From Anoxybacteroides voinovskiense (GTDB lineage Bacteria; Bacillota; Bacilli; Bacillales; Anoxybacillaceae), in the NCBI RefSeq assembly GCF_014196205.1, contig NZ_JACIDE010000019.1:1-62093 (forward strand): a stretch of 62,093 bases of DNA, written 5' to 3'. A program made the translations under genes and the position numbers. Within the stretch, counting starts at the first letter, position 1, and each line of letters starts with the position of its first letter. Below the pieces are notes generated by a model. The model made no database searches. It was not told the DNA's origin and saw nothing but the letters and a program-made list of their open reading frames with translations. Shown here in pieces: positions 25,796 through 34,740 of the stretch.

Positions 25796-27547
25796 TTATA
25801 CTTCTTTCGGAAAATGAACGGTAAACGTCGTGCCTTTGCCGATTTGGCTTTTGACGGTAATATAGCCGTGATGGGCTTCGACAAGATGTTTGACGATTGC
25901 CAGCCCAAGCCCTGTTCCACCAGAATTGCGGCTTCTTGCTTTGTCGACACGGTAAAAGCGCTCAAAAATGCGAGGAATTTCTTTTTCGGCAATGCCAATG
26001 CCCGTATCTTCGACATGAACGAGCACTTCCTCTGGCGATTCTTCCACGCGAACGATGACATGTCCATCTGCTGGCGTATACGTCAGCGCATTCGTAATTA
26101 AATTAATAAAAATTTGTTTGAGACGGTCGCTATCGCCGACGATATACACGGAGTCGACAGCGTCTACACGCAAATGAATATTTTTTTCTTCCGCTTTTCC
26201 GATAAACATTGTCATTAATTCTGTCAATAGTCTGGTGAGGTTGACTTGCTCAAAGCGAAGTTGAAACCCGTGCTGTTCGATTTTCGATAAATCAAGTAAG
26301 TCTTGAATTAAACTTTGCAGCCGTTCACTTTCTTTTAAAATAATTGATAAAAAGTGTTCTAATGCCTTCTCATCTTTCATTGCTCCGTCCAATAATGTTT
26401 CGGCAAAGCCTTTGATGGACGTAATCGGTGTTTTTAGTTCGTGCGATACGTTTGCAACAAAGTCTTTGCGCATCTGTTCTAGCTTTTTCAATTCCGTAAT
26501 ATCATGGAACACGAGCACAATCCCTTTCCATTCGGCGTTTGTCCCAATAATTGGTGCCCCGTATACTTCAAAATATTTTCGCTCAATGTCAACGGTTAAG
26601 ACGAGCTGTTTGCGCACTCTCGTTTCTTTTATAAAAATTTCGTCGACGAGCTGAGTGATTTCTTTATAGGGAAACACCTCTGTATATAGCCGATGTAAGT
26701 AATCGACAGGACGAATATGGAAAATTTCCTTATACGCTCGGTTCACTAAATTAATGTATCCGCGACTATCGATTAAGATTAAACCGCTGCCAACGTTTTC
26801 AATCAGTGTATGCAACCGGTCGGTTTGCATCTCTTGAATTTTGCTCATTTCTTGTAAGTTGCGCGCTAAAATATTGAGCGAATGCGTAAGCAGCCCTGTT
26901 TCTTCTCCATGGTGTGTTTCATACACTCTCGCTTTGTAGTTTCCGCGGGCTAGTTCAAAGGCAACTTTTGTTGCGGCTTCGATTGGTTTCATGTGCTGTG
27001 CTGTAATTTTCAATCCTACTAATACAATGACAATTAGCGCTGCACCTAAACTGCTAACTAGTACCGCCCAGATTTGTTGCGTCACTTTTTTTAAAGAATG
27101 GACAGACGTACTTAAAATAACGTATCCAGCGGCTTTTTTTGCATGTGAAAACGGCACGATGTAATAATAAATGTTTTGTTTTTCTGCCGTGATCGATGTA
27201 TTTTTTTCTCCTTTGCTATGTAAAATATCGCGGACGATTTGTTCATGGGCACCATCACTAATAGTAGAAATTTGCCCTGTATCGATGACGATTTTCTCGT
27301 TTTCATCAAGAACGGTAATGCGCGCAGATAACGTATCGCTCATCTGCACGATTTGCGGACGAGCTATATCGAGCGGCTCGCTTTCAAGCAAAAGCGCAAT
27401 CATTTTCGTTTCTTTTTCGATTCGTTTATTCATCGTTTCCACATAAAAATCTTTAAACAACTGCCCTAACAACATGCCAAGGCAAACGAGCACTGTTACA
27501 ATAAGTGAAACGAGCGCTACTACAAACCGAAAGCGAAAATCAGTCAT
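25796..27547 (-). CDS. phoR: Phosphate-sensing histidine kinase PhoR
   Basis: The 583-residue kinase has a first membrane helix (FVVALVSLIVTVLVCLGMLL), an extracytoplasmic sensor (about 30-150), a second helix (about 155-180), HAMP (about 185-235), PAS (about 245-340) and HisKA with FVANVSHELKTPITS (His near 360). The HATPase has an N box (INLITNALTYTP), DTGIGIAEKEIPRIFERFYR and GGTGLGLAIVKHLVE. It pairs with PhoP in the phosphate-starvation response. ATG 27547 overlaps the phoP stop by 8 bases. It could in principle be a WalK-like kinase, but context supports PhoR. Confidence 0.94.
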   Translation of the reverse strand: MTDFRFRFVVALVSLIVTVLVCLGMLLGQLFKDFYVETMNKRIEKETKMIALLLESEPLDIARPQIVQMSDTLSARITVLDENEKIVIDTGQISTISDGAHEQIVRDILHSKGEKNTSITAEKQNIYYYIVPFSHAKKAAGYVILSTSVHSLKKVTQQIWAVLVSSLGAALIVIVLVGLKITAQHMKPIEAATKVAFELARGNYKARVYETHHGEETGLLTHSLNILARNLQEMSKIQEMQTDRLHTLIENVGSGLILIDSRGYINLVNRAYKEIFHIRPVDYLHRLYTEVFPYKEITQLVDEIFIKETRVRKQLVLTVDIERKYFEVYGAPIIGTNAEWKGIVLVFHDITELKKLEQMRKDFVANVSHELKTPITSIKGFAETLLDGAMKDEKALEHFLSIILKESERLQSLIQDLLDLSKIEQHGFQLRFEQVNLTRLLTELMTMFIGKAEEKNIHLRVDAVDSVYIVGDSDRLKQIFINLITNALTYTPADGHVIVRVEESPEEVLVHVEDTGIGIAEKEIPRIFERFYRVDKARSRNSGGTGLGLAIVKHLVEAHHGYITVKSQIGKGTTFTVHFPKEV

Positions 27548-28250
27548 CGCTCTTTGGCTCCTCAAGCTTATAGCCTAGTCCGCGAATTGTTTTAATATAG
27601 AGCGGCTTTTTCGTATTTTGTTCAATTTTTTCGCGCAAATGGCTAATATGGACGTCGACGATGCGCGTATCTCCGGCAAAGTCATAGTTCCATACCGCGC
27701 TCAATAACTGGTCACGCGTTAATACCCGCCCTTTATTTTTCGCTAAATAGACAAGCAATTCAAATTCTTTTGGCGTTAGTTCTAATAAGTTATCGCGAAA
27801 GTATGCTTCATATCGGTCTGGGAAAATGGACAATTCTCCGATGACGATCTTGTTGTTTTCTTCCTCTACTGGCGCTGCCACCGGCTGAATGCGCCGCAAA
27901 ATCGCCTTCATGCGCGCCACGACTTCGCGTGGGCTGAACGGTTTTGTCATATAATCGTCTGCGCCAAGTTCAAGCCCGAGCACTTTATCAAATTCGTCGT
28001 CTTTTGCTGTCAACATTAAAATCGGAACCATGATTTTTTGTTGACGCAGTTGCTTGCACACTTCGATACCATCCATTTTCGGAAGCATTAAGTCAAGAAT
28101 GATTAAATCTGGTTGCTCGAGAATCGCTTTTTGTAAGCCTTCTTCTCCGTCACTTGCTGTGATCACTCCAAACCCAGCTTGTTTTAAGTTGTATTCTAAA
28201 AGTGTGACAATAGATGGTTCATCGTCGACAATTAACACCTTTTTACTCAT
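27540..28250 (-). CDS. phoP: Phosphate response regulator PhoP
   Basis: This 236-residue OmpR-family regulator has an N-terminal receiver (VDDEPSIVTLLEYNL, phosphoacceptor in LIILDLMLPKMDG, Thr in MLTAKDDE, Lys in YMTKPFS) and a C-terminal winged helix (LTPKEFELLVYLAKNKGRVLTRDQLL, RIVDVHISHLREKIE). In B. subtilis it controls phosphate uptake and wall teichoic acid genes. It is the first gene of phoP-phoR, with TAGGAGG before the ATG. The region between it and the MaoC terminator (28251-28290) must hold its promoter; no clear hexamers were identified. Confidence 0.94.
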   Translation of the reverse strand: MSKKVLIVDDEPSIVTLLEYNLKQAGFGVITASDGEEGLQKAILEQPDLIILDLMLPKMDGIEVCKQLRQQKIMVPILMLTAKDDEFDKVLGLELGADDYMTKPFSPREVVARMKAILRRIQPVAAPVEEENNKIVIGELSIFPDRYEAYFRDNLLELTPKEFELLVYLAKNKGRVLTRDQLLSAVWNYDFAGDTRIVDVHISHLREKIEQNTKKPLYIKTIRGLGYKLEEPKSDD

Positions 28251-28289
28251 CTTTTCCTCCTAGTAAACAAACGGTTTTTTTTATTATAC

Positions 28290-28322
28290 CACATAAAAAA
28301 GACTGCCTCTTTAGGCAGCCTA
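28290..28322 (-). terminator. Terminator after the MaoC-like gene
   Basis: On the minus strand CTGCCT, AAAG, AGGCAG with flanking pairs, then TCTTTTTTATG, directly past the stop codon. Confidence 0.8.
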
Positions 28323-28790
28323 AAAGTTTTCAAGTACGTGGCTATCAAGCCATGATAGAGCATATGGCGGACAAACGACTAGCGTCCCTTCGAGCACTTT
28401 TTCTCGTTCATCGCGCAACGCTTCCACCGCAATGGTGATCGAGTGGGCGTCGACATCGACCGCTTTTACCTCAAACCAAAATTGCAGTTGTTCATAATGA
28501 TAAACCGGCTTTAAAAAATGGAGATCGTGCCGTTCGATATGGCTTCCTGGTCCCGGCAAATATTTCGAAACGGCAGACGTAATCATTCCTGTCAGCATAA
28601 TCGTCGGAACAATCGGCTTTTTCCATGGCGTTTGCGACGCGTAGTCATGCTGGATATATAGCGGGTTGGCGTCATCGGTTAAGCCAAGGTACAACAATAA
28701 ATCTTTATCTTCAATTTTCGCGTTAATGACTAATTTTTCTCCGACCGTGATTTCAGAAATGTTTCTCCCCAGTTTTCGCTTTTTCAGCAT
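28320..28790 (-). CDS. MaoC-like hot-dog protein
   Basis: The 156-residue single hot-dog domain resembles MaoC/(R)-enoyl-CoA hydratases: an N-terminal GEKLVINAKIEDKDLLLYLGLTDD segment followed by NPLYIQHDYA and PIVPTIMLTGMITSAVSKYLPGPG. The hydratase-2 motif is D-x4-H-x5. Here DDANPLYIQHDYA keeps an Asp and a His with close spacing, so activity is plausible but the substrate is unknown. It lies between mdh and phoP and ends at a terminator. It may follow mdh in one transcript (82-base gap). Confidence 0.75.
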   Translation of the reverse strand: MLKKRKLGRNISEITVGEKLVINAKIEDKDLLLYLGLTDDANPLYIQHDYASQTPWKKPIVPTIMLTGMITSAVSKYLPGPGSHIERHDLHFLKPVYHYEQLQFWFEVKAVDVDAHSITIAVEALRDEREKVLEGTLVVCPPYALSWLDSHVLENF

Positions 28791-28872
28791 TGCTTACACC
28801 CCTTTGTTTAGAAAGCGTTTTCATTCATATAGAAACAAACATTCGGGAACGACCCGAATGTTTGCGTTCGTA

Positions 28873-29811
28873 TTATTCTAGTACTTTCATAACGTTTTTG
28901 ACGGATTCAACCGATTTCGCAAGTGCTGCTTTTTCTTCGTCAGTAAGTTCAAGCTCAATTACTTTTTCAATGCCGTTGCCGCCCAAAATCGTCGGTACGC
29001 CTAAATAAATACCTTCGTAGCCATATTCCCCTTCAAGATAAGCAATCGCTGGAAGAACACGGCGTTGATCTTTAATGATCGCTTCGACCATTTCGACAAG
29101 CGAAGCAGCTGGCGCATAGTAGGCGCTACCGTTGCCAAGCAAGTTTACGATTTCGCCGCCGCCTTTGCGCGTACGTTCGACAATTGCATCTAGCCGTTCT
29201 TTCGGGATGAGCGTCTCAAGCGGAATGCCGCCTGCATACGAGTAACGAACGAGCGGAACCATGTCGTCACCATGCCCGCCTAATACAAAGCCAGTAATGT
29301 CTTTGACGGAAAGATTTAGTTCTTGTGCGACAAACGTCCGGAAGCGCGCTGTATCCAGCACACCTGATTGACCGATGACGCGGTTTTTCGGAAATCCAGA
29401 CTCTTTGTACACCGTGTACGTCATCGCATCGACTGGATTGGTTAATACGATAATGTAGCAGTTTGGCGAATATTTGACGATTTCTTTCGTGACGGCTTTC
29501 ATAATTTTTTGGTTTGTTGTCACTAAGTCATCGCGGCTCATGCCTGGTTTGCGAGCAATTCCAGCCGTAATGACAACAATGTCCGAATCTGCCGTATCCG
29601 CGTAGTCAGATGTGCCGATAATGTTTGCATCAAACCCTAATACCGGGCTTGATTCTAGCATATCAAGCGCTTTTCCTTTCGTCGGGTTTTCTAGCTGCGG
29701 AATATCGACTAATACGACATCCCCAAGTTCTTTTTGCGCTAAAATAAACGCCGTCGTCGCTCCCGTAAAGCCAGCGCCAATGACCGATATTTTTTTGCGT
29801 TTCATCGCCAT
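28873..29811 (-). CDS. mdh: Malate dehydrogenase
   Basis: The 312 residues of an LDH-like NAD-dependent malate dehydrogenase include the nucleotide loop [14 protein letters not shown], substrate arginines around [20 protein letters not shown] and [12 protein letters not shown], and the catalytic His in [13 protein letters not shown]. It oxidises malate to oxaloacetate in the TCA cycle. ATG 29811 ([10 protein letters not shown]) is preferred, with GAGGGG 9 bases upstream. It follows icd by 21 bases in a citZ-icd-mdh operon. Confidence 0.97.
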   Translation of the reverse strand: MAMKRKKISVIGAGFTGATTAFILAQKELGDVVLVDIPQLENPTKGKALDMLESSPVLGFDANIIGTSDYADTADSDIVVITAGIARKPGMSRDDLVTTNQKIMKAVTKEIVKYSPNCYIIVLTNPVDAMTYTVYKESGFPKNRVIGQSGVLDTARFRTFVAQELNLSVKDITGFVLGGHGDDMVPLVRYSYAGGIPLETLIPKERLDAIVERTRKGGGEIVNLLGNGSAYYAPAASLVEMVEAIIKDQRRVLPAIAYLEGEYGYEGIYLGVPTILGGNGIEKVIELELTDEEKAALAKSVESVKNVMKVLE

Positions 29812-29832
29812 TTTCCCCATCCCCTCTCGGCT

Positions 29833-31101
29833 TTATTCCATATTACGAATTAACGCATCCGCAAACTCTGAGCATTTCACCTCTGTTGCCCCTTCCATCA
29901 GGCGAGCAAAGTCGTACGTTACTACTTTCGATGCAATCGTTTTTTCCATCGAATCAATAATCAATTTTGCCGCTTCGTTCCAGCCAAGATGTTCAAACAT
30001 CATCACGCCTGACAAAATAACAGACGATGGGTTCACTTTATCCAATCCTGCATATTTCGGTGCTGTACCGTGTGTCGCTTCAAACACCGCGTGACCTGTT
30101 TCGTAGTTAATGTTTGCCCCAGGGGCAATACCGATGCCACCTACTTGTGCAGCGAGCGCGTCAGAAATGTAGTCGCCGTTCAAGTTCATCGTTGCCACAA
30201 CGTCAAACTCGCGTGGACGAGTTAAAATTTGTTGCAAGAAAATATCCGCAATAGCATCTTTAATAATGATTTTTCCTGCTGCTTCTGCTTCTGCTTGCGC
30301 TTTGTTTGCTGCATCTTTTCCTTCTGTTTCCACGATGCGGTCGTATTCTGCCCAAGTGAATACTTTATCACCAAATTCTTGCTCTGCTAATTCATAGCCC
30401 CAGTTTTTGAACGCCCCTTCTGTAAATTTCATAATGTTTCCTTTATGCACGAGCGTCACCGATTTGCGTCCATGCTCAATTGCATAGTTAATCGCTGCGC
30501 GGACAAGGCGTTTCGTTCCTTCTTCGGAAATCGGTTTAATGCCGATACCAGACGTTTCTGGGAAGCGGATTTTGCGAACGCCCATTTCGTTTTGTAAGAA
30601 ATCAATCACTTTTTTCACTTCTGGCGTTCCTTTTGCATATTCAATCCCCGCATAAATGTCTTCTGTGTTTTCGCGGAAAATGACCATGTCCGTATCTTCT
30701 GGACGCTTAACAGGAGAAGGTACGCCGTTAAAATAACGAACTGGACGCAAGCAGACGAATAAATCTAACTCTTGGCGAAGCGCAACGTTTAATGAACGAA
30801 TTCCGCCACCTACTGGCGTCGTAAGTGGTCCTTTAATCGCAATTATGTATTCCCGAATGACGTCAAGCGTTTCTTGCGGCAACCATTCGCCTGTCAATTT
30901 GTATGCTTTTTCGCCGGCAAGTACTTCTTTCCAGACGATTTTCTTTTCGCCTTTGTATGCTTTTTCTACCGCTGCTTCTAGCACGCGAGAGGCAGCTGCC
31001 CAGATGTCAGGACCTGTTCCGTCTCCCTCAATAAACGGAATAATCGGATTGTTTGGTACGTTTAACACACCGTTTGTAACCGTAATTTTTTCACCTTGCA
31101 C
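29833..31101 (-). CDS. icd: Isocitrate dehydrogenase (NADP)
   Basis: The 422-residue dimeric NADP-isocitrate dehydrogenase has the substrate loop with the regulatory Ser region ([27 protein letters not shown]), the Tyr in [13 protein letters not shown], metal-ligand Asps near [20 protein letters not shown] and the cofactor segment [12 protein letters not shown]. It makes 2-oxoglutarate, CO2 and NADPH. The start is GTG 31101, since GGAGG lies 9 bases upstream and the protein then begins with the orthologous QGEKITV; a TTG three codons earlier overlaps the ribosome site. Confidence 0.96.
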   Translation of the reverse strand: MQGEKITVTNGVLNVPNNPIIPFIEGDGTGPDIWAAASRVLEAAVEKAYKGEKKIVWKEVLAGEKAYKLTGEWLPQETLDVIREYIIAIKGPLTTPVGGGIRSLNVALRQELDLFVCLRPVRYFNGVPSPVKRPEDTDMVIFRENTEDIYAGIEYAKGTPEVKKVIDFLQNEMGVRKIRFPETSGIGIKPISEEGTKRLVRAAINYAIEHGRKSVTLVHKGNIMKFTEGAFKNWGYELAEQEFGDKVFTWAEYDRIVETEGKDAANKAQAEAEAAGKIIIKDAIADIFLQQILTRPREFDVVATMNLNGDYISDALAAQVGGIGIAPGANINYETGHAVFEATHGTAPKYAGLDKVNPSSVILSGVMMFEHLGWNEAAKLIIDSMEKTIASKVVTYDFARLMEGATEVKCSEFADALIRNME

Positions 31102-31130
31102 TTGTAACAACCTCCAATGTATTTAATGTG

Positions 31131-31165
31131 AAGGGCGAGGGCATATAAATTCCCCGCCCTTATTC
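31131..31165 (-). other. citZ-icd intergenic hairpin
   Basis: On the minus strand AAGGGCGGGG and CCCTCGCCCTT form a stable stem with no T-run, 13 bases past the citZ stop. It may be a processing or mRNA-stability element that sets the citZ to icd ratio. Confidence 0.5.
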
Positions 31166-31177
31166 CCCTTTGCTGTC

Positions 31178-32296
31178 TTAGCCTCTTTGCTCGATCGGCA
31201 CATACGACCGCTTCGCTGGTCCTGTATATTCGGCACGCGGGCGGATGAGGCGGTTGTTTTCATATTGTTCTAAAATGTGCGCAAGCCATCCAGACATCCG
31301 GCTTACCGCAAAAATTGGCGTAAATAAATCATGGTCGATTCTTAAACAATGGTACACAGATGCAGAGTAAAAATCAACGTTTGGTGGTAACGCTTTCGTC
31401 GACGTAACAATCTCTTCGATTTTTGCCGACATTTCATACCAATGCGGCTCCCCGACAAGCTTCGTTAATTTTTCCGACATTTTTTTCAAATGTTTCGCGC
31501 GTGGGTCACCTTTTCGGTATACGCGATGGCCAAAGCCCATAATTTTTTCTTTGTTTTCAAGCTTTTGACGAACGTACGGTTCTGCGTTTTCCACCGTGCC
31601 GATTTCTGTCAACATTTTCATGACCGCTTCGTTTGCCCCACCATGAAGCGGACCTTTAAGGGCGCCGATAGCTGCCGTAATGCCTGAGTAAATGTCAGAC
31701 AATGTCGCAACACAGACGCGCGCGGTAAACGTCGAAGCGTTCAATTCGTGGTCTGCGTGCAACACGAGCGCTTTATCAAATGCTTCTACGGCAATCTCAT
31801 TCGGTTCTGTCCCTGTTAACATATACAAAAAGTTGGCAGCAAATGTTAAATCTTGGCGTGGTGCAACTGGTTCCAGTCCTTTGCGAATGCGCGAAAATGC
31901 CGTCACAATCGTCGGAATTTTCGCTTGCAAGCGAATCGCTTTTCGATAATTTGCTTCCGGTGTCATCACATCCGCTTCCTCGTCATACAACCCTAATAAT
32001 GAAATCGCCGTCCGCAACGCTGCCATCGGATGCACTTTATCGATTGGATATAGTTTAAAATGCTCGATAATTTCGTTTGGAACTGCTGCGTTTTCTGCTA
32101 GTTGTTTTCTTAGTTGTTCCAACTGTTCTTTCGTTGGCAATTCGCGATGCCAAAGCAAATAAACAACTTCTTCAAAAGTGGCATTTTCGGCCAAATCGTC
32201 AATATCATAGCCGACGTACGTTAATGTGTCATCGATGATGGAGCTAATGCTAGAAGTCGTTGCGACAACCCCTTCAAGACCGCGTGTTACTGTCAT
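31178..32296 (-). CDS. citZ: Citrate synthase
   Basis: This 372-residue hexameric-type citrate synthase has catalytic residues in HADHELNASTFTARV (His), MGFGHRVYRKGDPRA (His and Arg) and NVDFYSASVYH (Asp). It condenses oxaloacetate and acetyl-CoA. ATG 32296 follows AAAGGAGAGG. It is the first gene of the TCA operon citZ-icd-mdh. The 285-base upstream region has a cre-like sequence and is otherwise A+T rich, as expected for a CcpA/CcpC-controlled promoter. Confidence 0.96.
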   Translation of the reverse strand: MTVTRGLEGVVATTSSISSIIDDTLTYVGYDIDDLAENATFEEVVYLLWHRELPTKEQLEQLRKQLAENAAVPNEIIEHFKLYPIDKVHPMAALRTAISLLGLYDEEADVMTPEANYRKAIRLQAKIPTIVTAFSRIRKGLEPVAPRQDLTFAANFLYMLTGTEPNEIAVEAFDKALVLHADHELNASTFTARVCVATLSDIYSGITAAIGALKGPLHGGANEAVMKMLTEIGTVENAEPYVRQKLENKEKIMGFGHRVYRKGDPRAKHLKKMSEKLTKLVGEPHWYEMSAKIEEIVTSTKALPPNVDFYSASVYHCLRIDHDLFTPIFAVSRMSGWLAHILEQYENNRLIRPRAEYTGPAKRSYVPIEQRG

Positions 32297-32397
32297 ACAC
32301 ACCTCTCCTTTTCTCTAAAAAGATTCCCCTTCTCCCATTATGTGCTTCATGGTGCGAGAGCGAGCGCTTGCTCGAAATGGTGAAACAAAAACGAAAA

Positions 32398-32411
32398 AGA
32401 AAATGCTTACA
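32398..32411 (-). promoter_or_regulatory. Possible cre (CcpA) site upstream of citZ
   Basis: On the minus strand TGTAAGCATTTTCT fits the cre pattern TGWAANCGNTNWCA at 12 of 14 positions; the central CG is CA. It lies about 100 bases ahead of citZ. Repression of citZ by CcpA is known in B. subtilis. Apart from this, the 32297-32582 gap is A+T rich with nothing else I can support. Confidence 0.4.
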
Positions 32412-32582
32412 TTTTATATTGTATTCATATTGTCACCCATTCATTGATGCGCGACAATAAGAATATCCACAACTATCGTGCAGACAAAGAAAAGGGCGCT
32501 TGTCTATATTATAAACAATTATCTGACTTTTGTGAATCAAAACTGCTTATTCTTGTTCAATATTATCATAAAAAAACGATTT

Positions 32583-33032
32583 TCATAAATATTCTATCAC
32601 CTTGATTACCATATACGCAATGCCTGCCCCAATTAACGGTCCGACGGCTACTCCGTTAAAAAAGGAAACGGCAATAATTGTGCCAAGCACAAGTGCAGCG
32701 GTAATATGGGGATCGGTCGATAGTAGCGTAATGCCGCCCCGTGCAACTAAGGCAACAAATATCCCAGACAAAAGCGCCACCCATGCCGAAACGGATTGGA
32801 GCGACGCGATAAGCTGCTTAAACCCTATTTCTCCCGTCGCAATCGGTGCTAATACCGCGATCGTAATAATCGTAACTCCCCATTGAATGCCTTTCGTTTG
32901 AACCAATGGCAACCACTTCTCTAACCCGATTAGCTTCAGCACTAATAAAAATGCTACGGCAACGATTAGCGATTCGTTTTTCGCCAAAACCCCAATCCCT
33001 AACAAAAGAAGCAGAAAGATTATTGCATGCAC
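32583..33032 (-). CDS. ytwI: DUF441 membrane protein (YtwI)
   Basis: The 149 residues form four to five hydrophobic helices with Gly-rich turns (LLLLGIGVLAKNESLIVAVAFLLVLKLIG, VLAPIATGEIGF, VAVGPLIGAGIAYMVIKVI). This is the DUF441 pattern; its function is unknown. The start is GTG 33032 behind AAAGGA (spacing 9). The order citZ-ytwI-ytvI matches B. subtilis. It is divergent from ytvI with about 100 bases between. Confidence 0.88.
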   Translation of the reverse strand: MHAIIFLLLLLGIGVLAKNESLIVAVAFLLVLKLIGLEKWLPLVQTKGIQWGVTIITIAVLAPIATGEIGFKQLIASLQSVSAWVALLSGIFVALVARGGITLLSTDPHITAALVLGTIIAVSFFNGVAVGPLIGAGIAYMVIKVIEYL

Positions 33033-33132
33033 ATGTCGTCGTCCTTTCTTCTAATGATGAAACTTTTTGTTTTTCATAGGCGTATAATACAGTATAATAT
33101 GATGTATACGGAAAAAATTAGGAGGTGGAAAT

Positions 33133-34239
33133 TTGTCTTCGCAATATATTCAACGGCTAGTTCGTTTTCTTCTTGTCATTGCCGCCGTTATATTTGGCTC
33201 TATTGCTATTTACTATACCGCTACCGTTACATACCCGTTCATTATTGCATTTTTGCTTGCCTTTTTCATGAATCCGCTCGTGAACTATTTAGAAAAGAAA
33301 GCAAAGATGCCGCGAGCGCTTGCGGTGATCGTGTCTTTAATCGCGCTGTTTGCCGTATTGGCAGGACTCGTTACGCTTTTAATCGTTGAAATCGTTTCTG
33401 GCACTCAATATTTAGCGGAAGTAGTACCGAGCCATTTTCAGACGCTTGTCGTCTACATCGAAGACATCGTCGCAAGCCAAATCATTCCGCTCTATAAAGA
33501 TTGGGCTGCATTGTTTAAAAACTTAGATGCTAGCCAGCAAGATACGATTATGAACAATATTCAGTCGGTCGGAACGAAAATAGCGACGACGGTCGGTCAA
33601 TTCATTCAAGGCGTATTGCAACATATTCCTAAGTTGCTCGGATGGCTACCGAACGCCGCAACAGTGATCATTTTTTCGCTACTCGCTACCTTTTTCATCA
33701 GCAAAGACTGGTACCGTCTAAACGGTGCCGTGCAGCGGCTATTGCCAACAAGAGCGCGGACAAGCGGGCAAGCGGTGTTTCTGAACTTAAAGCGCGCGCT
33801 ATTTGGGTTTGTAAAAGCACAAGCAACGCTCATTTCGATTACGACCGTTATTGTGTTAATCGGATTGTTGATTTTACGCGTCGATTATGCCATTACGATT
33901 GCACTTATTATCGGGATTGTCGATGTTTTGCCGTACTTAGGAACAGGCATTGTGTTTGTGCCATGGATTATATACGCTGCGATGAGTGGGGATGTACCGT
34001 TTGCCATCGGATTAGGTGTTTTATATGTCGTCGTTCTCGTTCAACGGCAAATTATGGAACCGAAAATTTTATCTTCCTCTATCGGTCTTGATCCACTAGC
34101 CACGTTAATCGCGCTGTTTGTTGGCTTCAAGCTACTTGGGTTTCTCGGGCTAATCGCTGGTCCTGTTTTGCTTGTTGTGATCCGCGCTTTACACAGCGCC
34201 AATGTGTTTCATGACCTATGGCGGTTCATTAAAGGATAG
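33133..34239 (+). CDS. ytvI: AI-2E-family transporter, sporulation membrane protein YtvI
   Basis: The 368-residue AI-2E family permease has seven to eight membrane helices. The characteristic C-terminal part includes ALIIGIVDVLPYLGTGIVFVPW and GLDPLATLIALFVGFKLLGFLGLIAGPVLLV. The start is TTG 33133 behind AGGAGGTGG (spacing about 6), clearly better than later ATGs. Members export small molecules or act as ion antiporters. The YtvI branch is annotated as sporulation related, but its substrate is unknown. Confidence 0.88.
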   Translation: MSSQYIQRLVRFLLVIAAVIFGSIAIYYTATVTYPFIIAFLLAFFMNPLVNYLEKKAKMPRALAVIVSLIALFAVLAGLVTLLIVEIVSGTQYLAEVVPSHFQTLVVYIEDIVASQIIPLYKDWAALFKNLDASQQDTIMNNIQSVGTKIATTVGQFIQGVLQHIPKLLGWLPNAATVIIFSLLATFFISKDWYRLNGAVQRLLPTRARTSGQAVFLNLKRALFGFVKAQATLISITTVIVLIGLLILRVDYAITIALIIGIVDVLPYLGTGIVFVPWIIYAAMSGDVPFAIGLGVLYVVVLVQRQIMEPKILSSSIGLDPLATLIALFVGFKLLGFLGLIAGPVLLVVIRALHSANVFHDLWRFIKG

Positions 34240-34267
34240 CCCTTCGCGCGAGAAGGGCTATTTTGCT
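34239..34267 (+). terminator. ytvI terminator
   Basis: AGCCCTTC, loop GCGC, GAGAAGGGCT, followed by ATTTTGC. Confidence 0.75.
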
Positions 34268-34291
34268 ATGACATGTCATAGTTGCATTCGT

Positions 34292-34681
34292 TCATAGACG
34301 TTTGATGAAAAATAAGTTTGTTTCAAATAGCGACTTCAGCCAGCGGGCAAGCAACGGCTTCATCCATCTTCGCGTTGCTGGAAGCAGCAACAAAAGACCG
34401 ATCATATCCGTAAAAAAACCTGGCGTTAACAATAAAAGACCTCCCGCAAGCACACAAATGCCATCCAATACGGCACCGCTCGGCAAACGACCGTACATCA
34501 TATCCCGCTTTGCCGCTTCAATCACTGCTATCCCTTGGCGTTTCGCAAGCGCTGCCCCTAACACCCCTGTTAACAAAATAAGGGCAACGGTCGACCACAC
34601 ACCGATCAGTTGACCGGAAAGGGCAAATAAAGCCACTTCCACTGCAGGAATCAAAAGAAAAAAGACAACAAGCCATCTCAT
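34292..34681 (-). CDS. fxsA: FxsA family membrane protein
   Basis: The 129 residues match FxsA/YtzA: four hydrophobic segments with the family motif around LTGVLGAALAKRQG and LLLTPGFFTDMIGLLLLLPATR. E. coli FxsA, when overproduced, relieves phage T7 exclusion by F; its role here is unknown. ATG 34681 follows GGAGG by 8 bases, with a GTG just before it as the alternative. It is convergent with ytvI and downstream of pyk, with a terminator between. Confidence 0.88.
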   Translation of the reverse strand: MRWLVVFFLLIPAVEVALFALSGQLIGVWSTVALILLTGVLGAALAKRQGIAVIEAAKRDMMYGRLPSGAVLDGICVLAGGLLLLTPGFFTDMIGLLLLLPATRRWMKPLLARWLKSLFETNLFFIKRL

Positions 34682-34699
34682 CACGTTTCCCTCCCGAAA

Positions 34700-34740
34700 A
34701 AATAAAACAGAGAAGAGGTCTTCTCTGTTTTATTTTAGCT
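34700..34740 (-). terminator. pyk terminator
   Basis: On the minus strand AAAACAGAGAAGA and TCTTCTCTGTTTT form a long stem followed by ATTTTTTC, right after the pyk stop. Confidence 0.85.
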